From Candidatus Methanomethylicota archaeon (GTDB taxonomy: Archaea; Thermoproteota; Methanomethylicia; Methanomethylicales; Methanomethylicaceae), in assembly GCA_029887765.1 (NCBI GenBank), contig JARXPF010000003.1, forward strand, positions 103,419 to 167,418: DNA of 64,000 nt, written 5' to 3'. Positions 9,942 through 20,622 of this stretch are shown here, one piece after another; position 1 is the first letter of the stretch; every line of letters starts with the position of its first letter. Under the pieces are notes generated by a model that saw only the letters and a program-made list of their open reading frames with translations, searched no databases and had not been told where the DNA came from. The position numbers and the translations under genes were made by a program.

Positions 9942-10703
9942 TTACCAAAGATAAGTTAAATCTCCCTTCCAAGTTTTCCCTCTTTCTTCTCTAGCAGTTT
10001 TTTCCTCTGCTTCTCTAAATTTTCTTATCATATTTTCAAAATTTTTTGCTTTTTCTTCTATATCAACTAAATCTATTTTTATTCCAGTAATTATAGTTAT
10101 CATTTTTACTAATGCTTCAGCTGCTTTAACATCTGCAAAATATCCATATGTATATGCAAGAGTTTCACTTAATAAACAAGCAGCAGGTATTTCATTTTCT
10201 TTTGCATAAGTTAATATTATACCATTTGCTCCAGATATACTTCCACCACTCATTGGAATTATTCCAAAACTTTCTAAATCCTTCATTATTTGAATATCTG
10301 TAACAGCACCATATATTTTAGGTTCACCAATCCTTCCTTCTACAACATAAGCAGCCATGGCATAAATTTTTGAAATACCATATCTTTTAAGAATTTCTCT
10401 TACTATAAAGTCTGTTAATTCATGTTGTCCTTCAGGAGTAGCAGGTTGAGCATTTGCTGTTACAAATATAAAATTTCCAGAATTATAAAGTTCAACTCTA
10501 ATTGGATCAATTGTTCCATCGTTTTTTACTATTATAAAAGATGGAAATGAATAAGAATATATTTCTGCAAATTTTTCTGCTTTTAATTTTTCTACTATAT
10601 AATCTAAAGCTATTTTTGCTACATAACCTATTCCAGGAAATCCAACTATTACATATGGATTATTAACTTTAGGTTCTTTAAAGATTTTTATTCTTATACT
10701 CAT
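9942..10703 (-). CDS. PAC2-family proteasome assembly chaperone-like protein
   Basis: COG2047/PAC2 family, related to eukaryotic proteasome assembly chaperone 2. The core shows the PYVIVGFPGIGYVAKIALDYI start, LPATPEG-like (NAQPATPEGQHE) segment and the SGGSISGANGIIL stretch. Its position beside (convergent with) psmB-aCPSF1 fits a proteasome link. The last residues (TYLW) only loosely recall a C-terminal HbYX tail. I prefer ATG 10703 (MSIRIKIF); an in-frame TTG 24 bases upstream lacks a ribosome site. A TATA-like element just upstream suggests a leaderless transcript. Confidence 0.85.
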   Translation of the reverse strand: MSIRIKIFKEPKVNNPYVIVGFPGIGYVAKIALDYIVEKLKAEKFAEIYSYSFPSFIIVKNDGTIDPIRVELYNSGNFIFVTANAQPATPEGQHELTDFIVREILKRYGISKIYAMAAYVVEGRIGEPKIYGAVTDIQIMKDLESFGIIPMSGGSISGANGIILTYAKENEIPAACLLSETLAYTYGYFADVKAAEALVKMITIITGIKIDLVDIEEKAKNFENMIRKFREAEEKTAREERGKTWKGDLTYLW

Positions 10704-10733
10704 GGTTTTTCTATTAAAAATATACAAAAAGCC

Positions 10734-11348
10734 CTATAATAATCTAACTTTTTTTATAAAAAGCTGATGTATTCTAGAATCATTTGTAAGTTCAGGATGA
10801 AAAGCTGTAGCTATAATATTCTCTTGAATTACTCCTACTATAGTTTTTCCTAATTTACATAATATTTCAACATTAGGTCCAATTTTTCTTATAGCAGGTG
10901 CTCTTATAAAAACACCTTTAAATTTTTTATTTCCAATAATTGGAATTTCAAGTTCAGCTTCAAAAGATTCTCTTTGTCTTCCAAAAGCATTTCTTTCAAC
11001 AACAATATCTAAAACTCCAAGAGTAGGTTGTTCAATTTTTCCAACAACTCTATCATAAATTTCTTTTGCTAATAAAATAAGTCCAGCACAAGTTCCTAAT
11101 ACTGGCATTCCTTCAAAAATTCTTTGTTTTATTAATTGAAATAATTGATTTATACTACCAATCCTTCCTATTGTTGTACTTTCTCCTCCAGGTATAATAA
11201 GACCATTTATTTTTTCTAAATCACTTATTTTTTTAACTTGAATAACTTCACCATTTATATTCATTTCATTAAATGCTAATTTTGTCATTGCTATATGTTC
11301 TTCTATAGCTCCTTGAAATGCTAATACTCCTATTATAAGTTTATTCAA
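10734..11348 (-). CDS. pdxT: Pyridoxal 5'-phosphate synthase glutaminase subunit PdxT
   Basis: Class I glutaminase that feeds ammonia to PdxS in the DXP-independent route to vitamin B6. Nucleophile Cys87 in GTCAGL, oxyanion region GGEST (54-58), and His/Glu of the triad in FHPELTND. 204 residues. The TTG start overlaps the pdxS stop (TTGA), with GGGGT upstream, so translation is coupled to pdxS. Confidence 0.95.
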   Translation of the reverse strand: MNKLIIGVLAFQGAIEEHIAMTKLAFNEMNINGEVIQVKKISDLEKINGLIIPGGESTTIGRIGSINQLFQLIKQRIFEGMPVLGTCAGLILLAKEIYDRVVGKIEQPTLGVLDIVVERNAFGRQRESFEAELEIPIIGNKKFKGVFIRAPAIRKIGPNVEILCKLGKTIVGVIQENIIATAFHPELTNDSRIHQLFIKKVRLL

Positions 11349-12310
11349 GATGTACCCCTTTCCTGCATTTTAAGTTCTAATGTTTTTATATCCATTCCAA
11401 TCATAGATTTTTGTTCACTTATCATTTTTTGTGCTTCTGCTACTATTTCAGGATCATCATAAAATGTTGTTGCAAGAACAATTGCTTGTGCTCTTTCTAA
11501 AGGATCTTCTGATTTAAATATTCCTGAACCAACAAATATTCCATCACAACCTAAATTCATCATTAATGCAGCATCAGCAGGAGTTGCAATTCCTCCTGCT
11601 GCAAAATTAACTACAGGAAGTCTTCCAAGTCTTCCAACTTCTTCCACAAGTTCATAAGAAACTCTAAGCTCTCTTGCTATTTTTATAAGCTCTTGTTGAT
11701 CTCCACTTTCATAAATAGCTTTTACTCTTCTAATTTCATTATTTACAATTCTTATGTGTTTTATAGCTTCTGCAACATTTCCTGTTCCTGGCTCTCCTTT
11801 TGTTCTAATCATTGAAGCCCCTTCTTCTATTCTTCTTAAAGCTTCTCCTAAATCCCTAGCACCACATACAAATGGAGTTGTAAAATCCCATTTCCATATA
11901 TGCCTCTCTTCATCTGCAGGTGTAAGAACTTCAGATTCATCTATCATATCTACACCTATAGCTTCTAATACTTTAGCTTCATAAGTATGACCAATTCTAC
12001 ACTTAGCCATTACTGGTATGGTTATATGATCCATAATTTCTTCAATAATTTTAAGACTTGCAGTTCTTGCAACCCCTCCAGCTTTTCTAACATCATATGG
12101 AAGTTTATCTAATACCATTACTGCTACAGCTCCAGCTTCTTCTGCTATTTGAGCTTGTTCTATATTAGTTACATCCATTATTACTCCATGTTTTTGCATA
12201 TGAGCAAATCCTCTTTTAACTAAAGCACTTCCTCTTTTTACTTCTATATCCTCTAATTTTTCTAATTTAATTCCTTTAGAATTTATTACTTCACCAATTA
12301 ATGATATCAT
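11345..12310 (-). CDS. pdxS: Pyridoxal 5'-phosphate synthase lyase subunit PdxS
   Basis: TIM-barrel synthase that builds PLP from ribose 5-phosphate, glyceraldehyde 3-phosphate and ammonia delivered by PdxT. Conserved stretches include [30 protein letters not shown] (the catalytic Lys region), [14 protein letters not shown] and [16 protein letters not shown]. 321 residues, slightly longer than bacterial forms. First gene of the pdxS-pdxT pair; GGGAAT precedes the ATG. Confidence 0.96.
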   Translation of the reverse strand: MISLIGEVINSKGIKLEKLEDIEVKRGSALVKRGFAHMQKHGVIMDVTNIEQAQIAEEAGAVAVMVLDKLPYDVRKAGGVARTASLKIIEEIMDHITIPVMAKCRIGHTYEAKVLEAIGVDMIDESEVLTPADEERHIWKWDFTTPFVCGARDLGEALRRIEEGASMIRTKGEPGTGNVAEAIKHIRIVNNEIRRVKAIYESGDQQELIKIARELRVSYELVEEVGRLGRLPVVNFAAGGIATPADAALMMNLGCDGIFVGSGIFKSEDPLERAQAIVLATTFYDDPEIVAEAQKMISEQKSMIGMDIKTLELKMQERGTS

Positions 12311-12361
12311 ATTATTCCCAATAAATTAATTTTAGAGTAAAATAAATATTTTCTCTTAGAA

Positions 12362-13069
12362 ATGGCTGAGATTCATATTCTTATAGTGCCAAATTTAAGA
12401 AATTCTTATGAAAAAACAGCAATGATGATTAAGAATTCATTTTATGATATGATTTTCTTAAATCTTCCTAGAAATTTACAATCTTTAATTTCAAAATATC
12501 ATTATGGAAAAATAAATTTTAATGAATTTATAGAAAAATTAAAAATTCTTCTTCCTGAACCTAAAAATACTTGGATTTATTTATTTGAACCAATTTTAAA
12601 AATAATTAATGAAATATCTACTGAAATATATTGTTATTTAGAAAATTTTGAAGAAATTTTAGAGAATTCAATAGAAATTACTATTTTAACACTTAAAGCA
12701 AATATTACTGGAAAAATAAAATTAGAAGAATGGCTTAAAATTATTAAACCATTATCATTGGATTCTAGTATAGAATTTATTGCTTATAAAGCAAAGGGAA
12801 AGTGTTTATGTATTTCAAATTTATTTGGCTGGAATATTGCTCATAAAATTAAAAAATATGGTCATGAAGTATATTTAAAATGTATAGAAAGTTTTTATCG
12901 ATTAAAACCATTAGAAACTCTCACTCTTCTTTTAGAAAAAAGTAAGATAAATCCTGAAATTGCAGAATATTTAATAAAAGAACATATAAAATTCATTAAT
13001 GAATATGTTTTAAAATCAAATAATTTAGATGAAGCATATTTATTATGGTCTTATCGTTTTAGAAAATAA
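12362..13069 (+). CDS. Uncharacterised protein
   Basis: A 235-residue soluble protein I do not recognise. It opens with a beta strand (EIHILIVPNL) and alternates amphipathic helices and short strands; the layout and repeated references to helical hairpins weakly recall the TraB/erythromycin-esterase-like superfamily, but no motif confirms this. No signal peptide or membrane segment. ATG start; it stands alone between pdxS (divergent) and the decayed border of the CobN island. Codon use matches the AT-rich host, so it belongs to the chromosome rather than to the island. Confidence 0.65.
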   Translation: MAEIHILIVPNLRNSYEKTAMMIKNSFYDMIFLNLPRNLQSLISKYHYGKINFNEFIEKLKILLPEPKNTWIYLFEPILKIINEISTEIYCYLENFEEILENSIEITILTLKANITGKIKLEEWLKIIKPLSLDSSIEFIAYKAKGKCLCISNLFGWNIAHKIKKYGHEVYLKCIESFYRLKPLETLTLLLEKSKINPEIAEYLIKEHIKFINEYVLKSNNLDEAYLLWSYRFRK

Positions 13070-13072
13070 AAT

Positions 13073-13694
13073 AGTGTTACAACATTTCTAAGTATAGCAA
13101 GATTCAGATATAAACCTCCTTATATCTTTAGTTATGATGATGTAAGCTGACTTAATTATTAATGCTTAATATAAATCTTGTTCATTTCTTGCATTAATTG
13201 AGGCAGTTAAAGAATCCATATAAGATAATCATACTCCTAGCAACTCTTTCCATTACCCACGCTTCATATTCACAATTGTCATTGTCCTAGTCGCGTTTTG
13301 TACATCTTATTTGTAGTTTGGAAAGAAGTGGGAAATTTTATTTTTCAAGTGAAGATAATTTAAGCTTCATTTCCTATGAGTCACTTAATCAAATAAATCA
13401 CATTATATAGCCATTAATTCTTGTAAATCATGATTATGGTTTGCAATAATACTCTAACACCTTTAGGTTCATATACTTTATGACTAAATATCAAACTTCT
13501 TCATATCTAAAGTTATTCTTCCAAGAACATTACAACCATCTGTATGAATCAAAATATTCTCTAACAATATTTTACATTGCTCCAACATCCTGTATTGTGC
13601 TTATTTCATGATTTATTACTTTCTACAACTTACAATGAGTTTAAATTTTTAAATATAAAGTCTACAAAACCATTTTTATAAACATGAGTCTTTA
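13073..13694. other. Gene-poor stretch at the left border of the CobN island
   Basis: About 620 bases with stops in all frames and no recognisable gene, RNA or repeat. Base composition is intermediate between the very AT-rich host genes to the left and the richer island to the right. I looked for a copy of the tRNA-Glu 3' end (an attachment-site duplicate) and saw none. Probably decayed sequence. Confidence 0.5.
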
Positions 13695-13850
13695 TTACTC
13701 ACGTTTTTTCCAGTCGGAAATATTAAAGTGTTCTATATTTGAAACAATTATCTTCTTTCTTCTTGATAAAGCAATTGCTGAGCTTATTATAGCCAAATTA
13801 TTTGCTTTTATTCCACTATAAACAATTTCCCTTTCAGAAAATCCAGACAA
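13695..13850 (-). pseudogene. C-terminal remnant resembling a PIN-domain (VapC-like) protein
   Basis: A 51-codon frame (TTG 13850 to TAA 13695) reads NNLAIISSAIALSRRKK then IIVSNIEHFNI. This is the layout of the last helix-strand of PIN nucleases, where a DA-x-IAA-type helix is followed by a strand and NxxHF. The N-terminal part with the first catalytic Asp is missing and the usual Asp of the helix is not evident, so it would be inactive. It overlaps the end of the Gate-domain gene by 17 bases. The assignment rests on a short match and is tentative. Confidence 0.35.
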
Positions 13851-14763
13851 TAGTTATTAAAATAGGCGTGGAAAGTGCATTTACAGCAATCCCAACCAAA
13901 ACTAATTTTGAAGCAAGTTTTACTGGAAATATTGAAGCGTAGAATGGAAAGGAATGCCTTGGATAATCCATTATGGATATGAAGAGGAATCTACCTATCA
14001 AAAGGGCAATCAAACACTCTTTAACGCCAATCAGATTATTCTTCAAAAACTCTCCTGCAGTAAGAATCGCAGACATTGGACTGAATATGTGAATTGATAT
14101 CAAAGCTGCGAAATTCGAGGAGAAGCCAAGCTGTTTCGTGTAAACATCTATGTTCTCGGAAACAATATCGAAGAAACCTAAAGGTAGAAGAAATGAAATG
14201 ACAACTGTTATGATTGCATATCTAAAAACGACCTTCTTAGTCATCCTAAGAGCAAATTTTAAGGAAGATTTTATGACATCATTTTTATTTCTCGAGTTTT
14301 TAGTAAAATCAAGATAGATTTCTTTCTTCTTAATTCTTAATCTACCATAAGCAATACCAATGAGCATACAAATAAATGTTGAAATGAAGCTTAAGGTTAT
14401 GTAGATTGAGCCTACAAAGAGGCCCAAAACAGTTATAAAAATAGGCAAATAATAGCGAATAAAGAGAAAGACCAGTGAAAAAGGCATTGTTACGAGTTTG
14501 TAGGCAATAACTGCTGAATTATCGATTATATTCTTTTCCCTCAAAGAACCCACTATGCTCAAGCCTCCACGGACATCGACTATTGAAATTATAGCTGGAA
14601 TTGCAAAGATTGTAGGCAGATTTGCCAATCTCATTAGTGGAGCTAAAGGTTTAGAAATCGACTTTGCAAATCCAAACTCAAGAGCTAAATTGGCTAAGAA
14701 TACACCAGTAAAGCATGTTATAGCCATAGTTATTACTGAGAAGACTAAGTTTAGAAGCTCCAT
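13834..14763 (-). CDS. Gate-domain (nucleoside-recognition) membrane protein, possible metal or cofactor permease
   Basis: Polytopic membrane protein of 309 residues with about eight hydrophobic segments. Two halves carry the Gate (nucleoside recognition) fold: CFTGVFLANLALEFGF/SIVDVRGGLSIVG in the first, HIFSPMSAILTAGEFL in the second. Gate domains occur in FeoB and nucleoside transporters. It is the last gene of the CobN operon: TTGAGGTT precedes the ATG and the chelatase gene ends 1 base upstream. Inference: it moves the metal or the product of the chelatase; a substrate cannot be read from sequence. Codon use is like the rest of the island and unlike the host. Confidence 0.75.
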   Translation of the reverse strand: MELLNLVFSVITMAITCFTGVFLANLALEFGFAKSISKPLAPLMRLANLPTIFAIPAIISIVDVRGGLSIVGSLREKNIIDNSAVIAYKLVTMPFSLVFLFIRYYLPIFITVLGLFVGSIYITLSFISTFICMLIGIAYGRLRIKKKEIYLDFTKNSRNKNDVIKSSLKFALRMTKKVVFRYAIITVVISFLLPLGFFDIVSENIDVYTKQLGFSSNFAALISIHIFSPMSAILTAGEFLKNNLIGVKECLIALLIGRFLFISIMDYPRHSFPFYASIFPVKLASKLVLVGIAVNALSTPILITIVWIF

Positions 14764-14764
14764 T

Positions 14765-16633
14765 TTATAACCTCAAGATATGTGCATTTGTAATTTCTGA
14801 AATTAACTCAATGTAGTTTGGTGATGGATCAAGAGCCCTTGTTCTTGTATCGTAAATCTCGAGCTTTATCCCTTCTTTTGCTATTAAACTACAAATTTTT
14901 TTTAAATCGTCCTCAATACTGCCTGAGATTGATACATTCGCCTTTCCATCACTGATTAGAATTCCATTCACTTTGACATTCCTCTTTTTCATTCTCTTTG
15001 CAATACTTAGTAATCTAAGAAGTGCTGAAGCAAGAGGTGTCCTTCCTCCTGTTGGAATCCTATCGATAGCATCAAAAACCTCCTCATACTTCCTTGTTGG
15101 ATTAACAACCACCTTTGCTTCATTACCATTGAAAACGATTAGCGAAAGCAAATCTCTACGCTGATAAGAATTTTCAACAATCTTTTTTGCAATCCCTTTT
15201 GCTATGCTTATCCTTTTCTGCAAAGCCATACTTCCGCTTGAGTCAAGCAAGATTGCAGTTAACTTAGGAGCTCTTGCTCTTCTCACATTTATCCTTATAT
15301 CTTCATCCCTTATCTCCAAAGGATAGCCCCTGAGCACTGCTGAATTTAGAGTTGCAAAGAAATTTATGTCTTCCACACCCTTAATTGGTAGTGTATATGA
15401 AATAGGGATGCCTAAAGGTTTTCCAATCAATGTTAGCCTACAATCCCTTGAACTTCCAGTATTTTTGCCCTCCTCTTTACAGCATCTTTTTTCGAGTTCA
15501 ACGTTCACAGCTTCAAACCTTGTTTCAGAGTTTCCCATAGAGTAATTATCCTTTTGCTGATTTGTTCTTCCCCCCTCCATAGTCTCGTTTTCCGATCTCT
15601 GTTTACTGATAAATTTCTCTTGTTTCTGTGATATCTGAGGCTTTTGGAACATTTTTGATTTCAGTCTGTGTGGTAGTGTTAGTTCCATAGCCTTGTTTAG
15701 ATCTTCTATGCTCACTCTCTTTCTTCCATTGAATGCTGCAATTGCTTTTGCTGCTTTAACAGTAGTTATCTCCGCTCTATGCGTTTTTATGCCAAGTTGG
15801 ATGATCGTTTCTGCGAGAATTTTCAAAAGATCTTCTTCAATCTCAACCTCATCAAGAATTTTCTTTGCATTAACAATTGAGTCTCTCAGTTTTTCATCCC
15901 ATTTTCTATATTTTTCATAAAAACCCTGTGGATCTCTCTGAAATTCTATGACTCTTTTAACTATCTCTATTCTTTCTTCAATATTTTGTGAAGCCTCTAT
16001 TGCCACAAACATCCCAAATCTATCCAATAACTGTGGTCTTAGCTCTCCTTCCTCTGGATTCATTGAGCCAACGAGTATAAACTTACTTGGATGCTTCAAA
16101 GAAATTCCCTCTCTCTCAATAAAGTTCCAACCCATTGCTGCTGAATCGAGTAAAACGTCTGCAATGTAATCTTCGAGCAAGTTTACTTCATCGATATAAA
16201 GAATGTTTCTATTCGCTTCTGCGAGAATTCCAGGTTGCAAAGCTCTTATGCCTTCCTTCAATGCCTTACTTATTTCGATTGTTCCAACAAGTCTGTCGAG
16301 GGTTACACTTAGTGGTAGATTTATTACTCTCATCTTCCGTTTTGCGATCTTAATTTCGTCTCGTTTAGCTTTTTCTTTACAACTATTACACATCTCTGCA
16401 ATGTTGTATGGATTGCAGTTGAAAGGACAATCTTCAATGACTTCTATTTCAGGTAAAACTTGTGAAAAAGCTCTGACCATTGTCGACTTTCCTGTGCCTT
16501 TATCACCACTAAGCAAAACTCCGCCAATAGTTGGATCTATTGCATTACAAATTAATGCAAGCTTAGCCTTTTCTTGTCCAACTATTGCTGAAAATGGGAA
16601 AAAGATCACTTCCTCAAAAATTGCAATTTTCAT
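14765..16633 (-). CDS. Fused ChlI-ChlD type chelatase subunit (AAA+ ATPase plus VWA domain)
   Basis: Motor subunit for a CobN-type chelatase. The N-terminal AAA+ half has Walker A GDKGTGKS (43-50), Walker [11 protein letters not shown] and the [19 protein letters not shown] sensor region. A four-cysteine insert ([17 protein letters not shown], about 79-95) is typical of CobN-linked ChlI proteins. A polar linker of about 80 residues leads to a VWA domain with an intact MIDAS (DSSGSM). 622 residues. Its ATG overlaps the CobN C-part stop (ATGA) with GAGGTGGT upstream. Partner choice (cobalt, magnesium or nickel) is not decided by sequence. Confidence 0.92.
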   Translation of the reverse strand: MKIAIFEEVIFFPFSAIVGQEKAKLALICNAIDPTIGGVLLSGDKGTGKSTMVRAFSQVLPEIEVIEDCPFNCNPYNIAEMCNSCKEKAKRDEIKIAKRKMRVINLPLSVTLDRLVGTIEISKALKEGIRALQPGILAEANRNILYIDEVNLLEDYIADVLLDSAAMGWNFIEREGISLKHPSKFILVGSMNPEEGELRPQLLDRFGMFVAIEASQNIEERIEIVKRVIEFQRDPQGFYEKYRKWDEKLRDSIVNAKKILDEVEIEEDLLKILAETIIQLGIKTHRAEITTVKAAKAIAAFNGRKRVSIEDLNKAMELTLPHRLKSKMFQKPQISQKQEKFISKQRSENETMEGGRTNQQKDNYSMGNSETRFEAVNVELEKRCCKEEGKNTGSSRDCRLTLIGKPLGIPISYTLPIKGVEDINFFATLNSAVLRGYPLEIRDEDIRINVRRARAPKLTAILLDSSGSMALQKRISIAKGIAKKIVENSYQRRDLLSLIVFNGNEAKVVVNPTRKYEEVFDAIDRIPTGGRTPLASALLRLLSIAKRMKKRNVKVNGILISDGKANVSISGSIEDDLKKICSLIAKEGIKLEIYDTRTRALDPSPNYIELISEITNAHILRL

Positions 16634-18120
16634 TTTACCACCTCAAAAGCTTTTTCCAATTCTTTCAAATTCTCCTTCCAATCTTCAATATCTTCATAAT
16701 TCAAGAATCTAATTTCTCCACCTTGAACATCACCAATAAGATCTTCTTCAAGAATTCCCTCAATTTCAGCATAAATTTCTCTGATTCTTCTCAATTTTTC
16801 ATCATTTGTTTTCCAAAGTCCTCTTTTATTTGCTTCCACAAGCCTTCTTACAATCTCTTCTAAGGCATAAACGTTGTTTTCAATGAAGAATTTTTTCATT
16901 TCCTCACTTAAAACATACTTCTCAGCAATCTCATCAAAAACCCAGTCTTCGATAAGCTTTGTTGTCGCAGACCAGCCGTAAAGGTGAAGAATTTTCTTAG
17001 AAAACTCATTAGCTCCTCTATAACCATGCTTTTTCATCTCTTCAATCCAGTAATCATTTAGAAGTTTTGCTCTCACAATCCTTTCGATCTCATTCTTAAT
17101 CTCTCTGATCTCAGCATTAGTTATCTCTCTAGTGTCAACTATAATTATTTCAGGTTCTTTGCCTTTAACTTCTTTTACTGTATTGTAGAAACCACCTTGA
17201 TATGAGAAGTAACAACAGCAATTTAATAAATCATGTTCATCGCTTATATGATTTCTTGTAATAACTTCAATGTTTTTTAAATTCAAGATTAAAGCTTCAG
17301 GAGAGAATTCACCTCTGAATTTATCGCCATAAGCATAAGCACTCCAATGAATCCAAACTTTTGCAAGATCTTTATTACTTTTCCATGCAGAAGCTTCAAT
17401 GGCATAATTAACTCCAGCTCCATAAGCTCCAGGCTTGCATCCCCAAACTCTGCATTTTGCAAATTCCTCACTTACTCCAAGCTTTGAAAGCTTTTCTATT
17501 TGTTCCAAATAATGCTTTTTTACGAAATTCATTTCTAAAGGCTCATCTAAGGCAATGACTTTTGTAACTGCTTTTTGGATAAGTTCAATGTAATTTGGCA
17601 AAGTATCTCTAACAATTCCAGTTATTCTGACACAAACGTCTATTCTCGGTCTTTTAAGCTCCTCAATAGGAATTACTTCAATTTCCTTAACAGCATTCTT
17701 GACCCAAATTGGTCGAACTCCAAGAAGGTAAAGGATTTGTGCTAATTGCTCTCCATCAGCTTTATAAGCATCGATGCTCCAAAGCCAATGTCCAACACTT
17801 TCTGGCCATTTTCCATGTTTTTCGAAATAGTGGACAAGTAACTTTTTAGCAGTCTTTACACCTATTTCCCATGCAAATTTCGTTGGCAATGCAGTTGGAT
17901 CTACGCCATAGAAGTTTCTTCCAGTGGGTAAAATATCAATCTTACCCCTCGTTAAAGAACCAGAGGCACCGGGTTCCACGTAATTTCCAGAAAGGGCTAA
18001 AAAGAAGTTTTCGTATTCCTTTAAAGCTTTTATCCTTTTTGCTATCTCCAAAGCTCGTTTAAAAGCATTTAAGACCTTATCATTGACTTCAAACTTAAAC
18101 TGACTTTTCAATTCGAGCAA
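16630..18120 (-). CDS. cobN: CobN-like chelatase large subunit, C-terminal part
   Basis: C-terminal portion of the CobN/ChlH/BchH family of tetrapyrrole metal chelatases, 496 residues. Recognisable family stretches are [12 protein letters not shown] near the start, [36 protein letters not shown] and AYAYGD. It starts at TTG 18120 with GAGGTGAT five bases upstream, lying inside the end of the N-terminal gene (26-base overlap, +1 frame). Immediately upstream in its own frame are TGA and TAA, so it cannot simply be read through. Together the two parts have 1266 residues, the size of one ordinary CobN. Confidence 0.88.
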   Translation of the reverse strand: MLELKSQFKFEVNDKVLNAFKRALEIAKRIKALKEYENFFLALSGNYVEPGASGSLTRGKIDILPTGRNFYGVDPTALPTKFAWEIGVKTAKKLLVHYFEKHGKWPESVGHWLWSIDAYKADGEQLAQILYLLGVRPIWVKNAVKEIEVIPIEELKRPRIDVCVRITGIVRDTLPNYIELIQKAVTKVIALDEPLEMNFVKKHYLEQIEKLSKLGVSEEFAKCRVWGCKPGAYGAGVNYAIEASAWKSNKDLAKVWIHWSAYAYGDKFRGEFSPEALILNLKNIEVITRNHISDEHDLLNCCCYFSYQGGFYNTVKEVKGKEPEIIIVDTREITNAEIREIKNEIERIVRAKLLNDYWIEEMKKHGYRGANEFSKKILHLYGWSATTKLIEDWVFDEIAEKYVLSEEMKKFFIENNVYALEEIVRRLVEANKRGLWKTNDEKLRRIREIYAEIEGILEEDLIGDVQGGEIRFLNYEDIEDWKENLKELEKAFEVVK

Positions 18121-20407
18121 GTTTTATCACCTCTTCATTAAGGATTTTTTCAATTAACTCTGGCTCAACTTCTTCAATGTTCATTTTCAGCAACTTTCTA
18201 AGCATGTTAACAGCAAGCTTATGCAAAAAACTTAGGGTTTGAGAATTTGTAATTCCTAAAGCGTTCACCTCGCTTGGATTTTGTTTTAGCTCTTCGTAAT
18301 TAAAACCTAGAGCTTCAGCAAGAATCCTTCTAATTGATGGAAATTCTGGAGTATCGAATGCCATTATTGTTGCGATGTAATCTGCAAGCTTTTCCTCTCT
18401 TAGACTTCCAAAGATGTGAAGTCCAGATTCTATTTGAGTCTCTTTAACTGTGGTTAGATAATTATGAATCTCTTCTATTGCTCTATCTTTGTGGAACCTT
18501 ATATTTACTTTTTCAGCTTTTTCAACAATTTCTTCATAGATTTTCTCAGCTCTTAAAACTTCTCCTAAATTCTTTGCATTTTTGTATTGAGCAATGAGAT
18601 TTTCAAGATCTTCAAAGACTTCAGCAAGTTCCATTGGTGGATAAAGGTGGTCTATTATTGTAGCATAACTCCTCCGTTTTGCAATCATTCCTTCCATTGG
18701 ATTTGAAACTGCGTAAATATAGACATGAGGAGCATTATCAATACTTATCTCTGGCCAGCATGAAGGAGATAGACCAACTCCTTTACCTGGACGAAATTCA
18801 AGATAGCCATGGGTTCCAAAGTGGATCAATAAATCTGCTTTGAAAACTCTTGTTAACCATCTATAGACTGCAAACCATTGATGTGGTGGAGTTATTGTTG
18901 GTTCATGAAGAATTCTACAAACACTTCCATCACAAACACTACCAGTACAACCGAACTTTGGCTGAGTCAAGACAACGACATTTCCAAATCTAAGCCCTGG
19001 GATTACGAATTTGCCTTCATAAACCATTCCTACGAATTCCTTCTTAATTTTTTTCTCAAGAACATCCTTTGGATCTCCCCAATCTTTCAGAAGTTTATTC
19101 TTCACATCTTCTGACAATTCATTTAGCCAAGTGGAGTAGGTTTCATAATCAACGAAATCAAGGACTCCGCCTTTTGCAATAATTTCTTCAATACTTGTCC
19201 ATCTGAATTCACTTATCGCTTTCCTTTCTAAGAACATCTTTATGAGCTCTTTTCCATCATTGGGAATATTTTCAACAAAGTAGCCATTTTCCTTTAGCTT
19301 TTTAAGCAATCTAACAACACTCTCTGGCACGTCTAAGCCAAAACCAACGCCTATATTTGCCTCAACGCCTTTACATGGTGGATTTATTAGAACAATTGCA
19401 ATCCTTCTCTCTTCAGGCTTTTTCTTCCTGATTTCAATCCATTTTCTCACTCTTTTAGCAATGAATTCTGCATGGGGATCGAAAGTGACGTATTTTCTCG
19501 ATCCATAATATTCAAATTCAGAAAAGATATAGGTAATGGGTTCAATCAATCCATCGAGCTCTGGCAAAATAATGCTGAAAACCTGGCTGAGGTAATCTAT
19601 TGAGTCGGAATTTTTCCATTCTTCAACGCTTTGATAGAAAGAGGTCACTGGATTTATTATTGGTACATTCAAATTCTTTAACAATTCTATTTCACCTTTA
19701 GTGAATAGTGAAAAAGGTGTTAGATTCACAATTGTTTCAACCAATCGATTTCCTTTTTTGAAAAAGAACTTCTTTATAGTTTCCTCAATACCTGGAATTT
19801 CTATTCGCTCATTTTGATATTTTTTTGTAAAAACCGCTATTACTCCAAGCCCCTGAGCTTCAATTGCCTTTATGAGTTTTTCAACATGCTCTGTTGCTTT
19901 GTAGAGTATATGGTCTCTGTAGAAAAGGATTCCAACTAAGGGCGATCTTGCATATACTTTAAGATAATCTTCAACATCTTCAAATAAACCCAGCTTTGGA
20001 TGGTAAATTCCATGCCATGGAATTCTCACAACTTCTGGAACTTCTACATCAAGCCCAAGACATCTTAAGATTAGGCGAATTAACCCTCTGAAATTCTCTT
20101 TGCCACCACTTATCCAAAATTCATGAGCTTTAAGCAGAAGGTTGGCTGGACATTTAGATGGGATTTCGGGACAGATTGAGAATACAATTTTACCCTGTAG
20201 GACTTTTTCGAATTCTGCAGGAATTTCTCCAAAGTGAGAATAAACAAATATAGCATTCGCAGTATTTATTTCTTCGATATGTTTAAGACAATCAGCCGGA
20301 GTTGTAACTATAAATTTAAAGTTGTACTTTAGCGATTCTTCTTCAAGAACTTCCCTTAGTGTTGGAATTGCTATAGAATTATAGCCAATTATAAAAGCAA
20401 TTCTCAT
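18095..20407 (-). CDS. cobN: CobN-like chelatase large subunit, N-terminal part
   Basis: First gene of the chelatase operon, 770 residues, covering the N-terminal two thirds of CobN. Family stretches include the PEVVRIPWHGIYHPKLGLFED segment, SPLVGILFYRDH, ALVLINPP-like (AIVLINPPCKGVEANIG), VVLTQPKFGC, PPHQWFAVYRWL, DLLIHFGTHGYLEFRPGKGVGLS and SNPMEG. The ATG is preceded by AAAGGTGAT. Upstream lie two spaced palindromes that are good candidates for operators. Base composition is richer in G+C than the flanking genes, which fits transfer. CobN inserts cobalt in cobalamin synthesis, but no corrin pathway gene is in the window. Confidence 0.9.
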   Translation of the reverse strand: MRIAFIIGYNSIAIPTLREVLEEESLKYNFKFIVTTPADCLKHIEEINTANAIFVYSHFGEIPAEFEKVLQGKIVFSICPEIPSKCPANLLLKAHEFWISGGKENFRGLIRLILRCLGLDVEVPEVVRIPWHGIYHPKLGLFEDVEDYLKVYARSPLVGILFYRDHILYKATEHVEKLIKAIEAQGLGVIAVFTKKYQNERIEIPGIEETIKKFFFKKGNRLVETIVNLTPFSLFTKGEIELLKNLNVPIINPVTSFYQSVEEWKNSDSIDYLSQVFSIILPELDGLIEPITYIFSEFEYYGSRKYVTFDPHAEFIAKRVRKWIEIRKKKPEERRIAIVLINPPCKGVEANIGVGFGLDVPESVVRLLKKLKENGYFVENIPNDGKELIKMFLERKAISEFRWTSIEEIIAKGGVLDFVDYETYSTWLNELSEDVKNKLLKDWGDPKDVLEKKIKKEFVGMVYEGKFVIPGLRFGNVVVLTQPKFGCTGSVCDGSVCRILHEPTITPPHQWFAVYRWLTRVFKADLLIHFGTHGYLEFRPGKGVGLSPSCWPEISIDNAPHVYIYAVSNPMEGMIAKRRSYATIIDHLYPPMELAEVFEDLENLIAQYKNAKNLGEVLRAEKIYEEIVEKAEKVNIRFHKDRAIEEIHNYLTTVKETQIESGLHIFGSLREEKLADYIATIMAFDTPEFPSIRRILAEALGFNYEELKQNPSEVNALGITNSQTLSFLHKLAVNMLRKLLKMNIEEVEPELIEKILNEEVIKLARIEKSV

Positions 20408-20472
20408 TTTATCACCTTTGGAACAACAAATCTGAAGTCATTAACACTAAACAACTCTTTTTTTATCACCTT

Positions 20473-20500
20473 GTAATACTTTTTGCTAAAAAAGTATTAC
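20473..20500. promoter_or_regulatory. Palindrome 1, candidate NikR-type operator
   Basis: GTAATAC, 14 bases, GTATTAC: a perfect 7-base spaced inverted repeat that extends through flanking T and A runs into a 12-base arm. It sits 66 bases upstream of the cobN start, where a repressor would overlap the leftward promoter. The half-site length and 14-base gap match the NikR operator class (GTGTTAC-N14-GTAACAC type, as I recall for deltaproteobacteria), and a NikR gene is in the window at 34680-35075. Confidence 0.6.
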
Positions 20501-20622
20501 TAACATACATAAAAAGCTTACTATTGCTTAATTATACATCTTTGTCAATCCTAAAATACCTTAATGTTAACTCATGGAGTTAATTTAAGACTGGGAATAA
20601 GCTAAAAACAGAAAAATTTTAA

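Noticed and set aside
13131..13155. C/D-box sRNA (ATGATGA followed by CTGA)
   Set aside because: The spacing between boxes is too short for a guide and no C'/D' pair or stem follows.
18095..18120. CobN junction as a simple sequencing error
   Set aside because: The second part has its own ribosome site and start, and two stop codons directly upstream in its frame; a coupled split is more likely, though not proven.
20473..20500. Palindrome 1 as a transcription terminator
   Set aside because: It lies upstream of the start of cobN, has no following T run in the transcript direction from any gene, and shares exact half-site spacing with palindrome 2.
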